A DNA stretch of 6,083 nucleotides from Lysobacteraceae bacterium (lineage in GTDB: Bacteria; Pseudomonadota; Gammaproteobacteria; Xanthomonadales; Xanthomonadaceae): contig JAQGOI010000312.1 in NCBI GenBank assembly GCA_028293685.1, positions 1 to 6,083 on the forward strand, given 5' to 3'. Under the pieces are notes generated by a model, which did no database searches, was not told the DNA's origin, and saw nothing but the letters and a program-made list of their open reading frames with translations. Shown here piece by piece: positions 5,708 to 6,083 of this stretch (positions within the stretch are counted from its first letter, which is position 1; every line of letters starts with the position of its first letter). A program made the position numbers and the translations under genes.

Positions 5708-6083
5708 GGGGTTGTGTCTTCCACGCGTCGGGTCGCGAGCGTCGGTGTTTGCTCGCCAACTGCCAGCATCGCGTCGAACATCTGCGCATAACGCTCCGAC
5801 TGGTGGCGCCAGTCCCACGCTTCGATCGATGTGCGGATGCGCGCACCCCATTGCGATGTGAGCGCGGGTGAGTCGCGCAGCAGCGCGAGTTTTTCCGCAA
5901 GCCCGTGCGCGGTGCCATCGAAGAAACATCCGTTCTCGCCGTCGACGATCAGCTCAGGCATGTTTCCAACCGGCGTGGTGACGACCGGGACGCCGCACGC
6001 CGCGGCCTCGAGGCAGGGATTCGGCGTGCCTTCGCTGTGGCTGGCACAGACATACACGTCGATGTCGCGGTAGAAGGCGAGCA
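5704..6083 (-). CDS. Glycosyltransferase, GT4 type (partial, N-terminal part outside window)
   Basis: The C-terminal 126 or so codons of a GT-B fold glycosyltransferase, entering at the window edge with frame LAFYRDIDMYVCASHSEG. The nucleotide-sugar binding region carries the GT4 EX7E signature: the Glu of SEGTPNP and the Glu of CLEAAACG are eight residues apart. It is followed by GVPVVTTPVGNMPELI and VDGENGCFF, typical of group 1 glycosyltransferases that transfer a sugar from a nucleotide donor onto a growing glycan at the inner face of the membrane. The terminal helix has the DWRHQSERYAQMFDAML pattern common to these enzymes. The stop overlaps the galE start (ATGA), so the two genes are translationally coupled and belong to one polysaccharide operon. 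The in-frame ATG at 6057 lies inside the conserved domain and is not the true start. Donor and acceptor cannot be told. Confidence 0.92.
   Translation of the reverse strand, partial: LAFYRDIDVYVCASHSEGTPNPCLEAAACGVPVVTTPVGNMPELIVDGENGCFFDGTAHGLAEKLALLRDSPALTSQWGARIRTSIEAWDWRHQSERYAQMFDAMLAVGEQTPTLATRRVEDTTP

Overview
The window is GC-rich with strong G/C preference at third codon positions. Its gene content is that of a gammaproteobacterium of the Xanthomonadaceae/Lysobacteraceae type (Lysobacter or Luteimonas-like). That assignment is inferred from composition and protein style; no rRNA or other marker gene is present.

Layout: (1) 96-3059 is a run of five minus-strand genes. In transcription order they are a DUF5671 membrane protein (GTG start at 3059), a single-span pseudopilin-like protein joined to it by a 4-base ATGA overlap, an AraC-family regulator starting 23 bases later, a 50-residue CxxC/CCxxC putative metal-binding protein, and a PEP mutase/isocitrate lyase family enzyme starting 7 bases after it. 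(2) 3124-3342 (plus strand) holds the C-terminal end of a DUF2182 membrane protein without its N-terminal part, read here as a gene remnant. (3) 3471-4595 (plus strand) encodes a secreted cysteine-rich protein of unknown family with an HENLH (HExxH) motif and a downstream EExxxY element, so it may be a zinc metallopeptidase. (4) 4677-6083 (minus strand) is the end of a polysaccharide or nucleotide-sugar operon: a GT4-type glycosyltransferase cut by the window edge, overlapping by 4 bases a UDP-glucose 4-epimerase gene (galE).

galE carries a single-base deletion at about 4994/4995 that creates a stop inside the highly conserved VRDYIHVMD segment. Restoring one base gives a normal 343-residue GalE, so this is either a very recent pseudogene or a sequencing/assembly error.

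How the genes may work together: the glycosyltransferase and GalE would supply and use UDP-hexoses for surface or exopolysaccharide. The regulator, mini-protein and PEPM-like enzyme may form a small regulated metabolic unit, because the last two are tightly spaced and the regulator lies directly upstream. The secreted HExxH protein is monocistronic and shows no functional link to its neighbours. No tRNA, rRNA, CRISPR array, insertion sequence or convincing phage element was seen.
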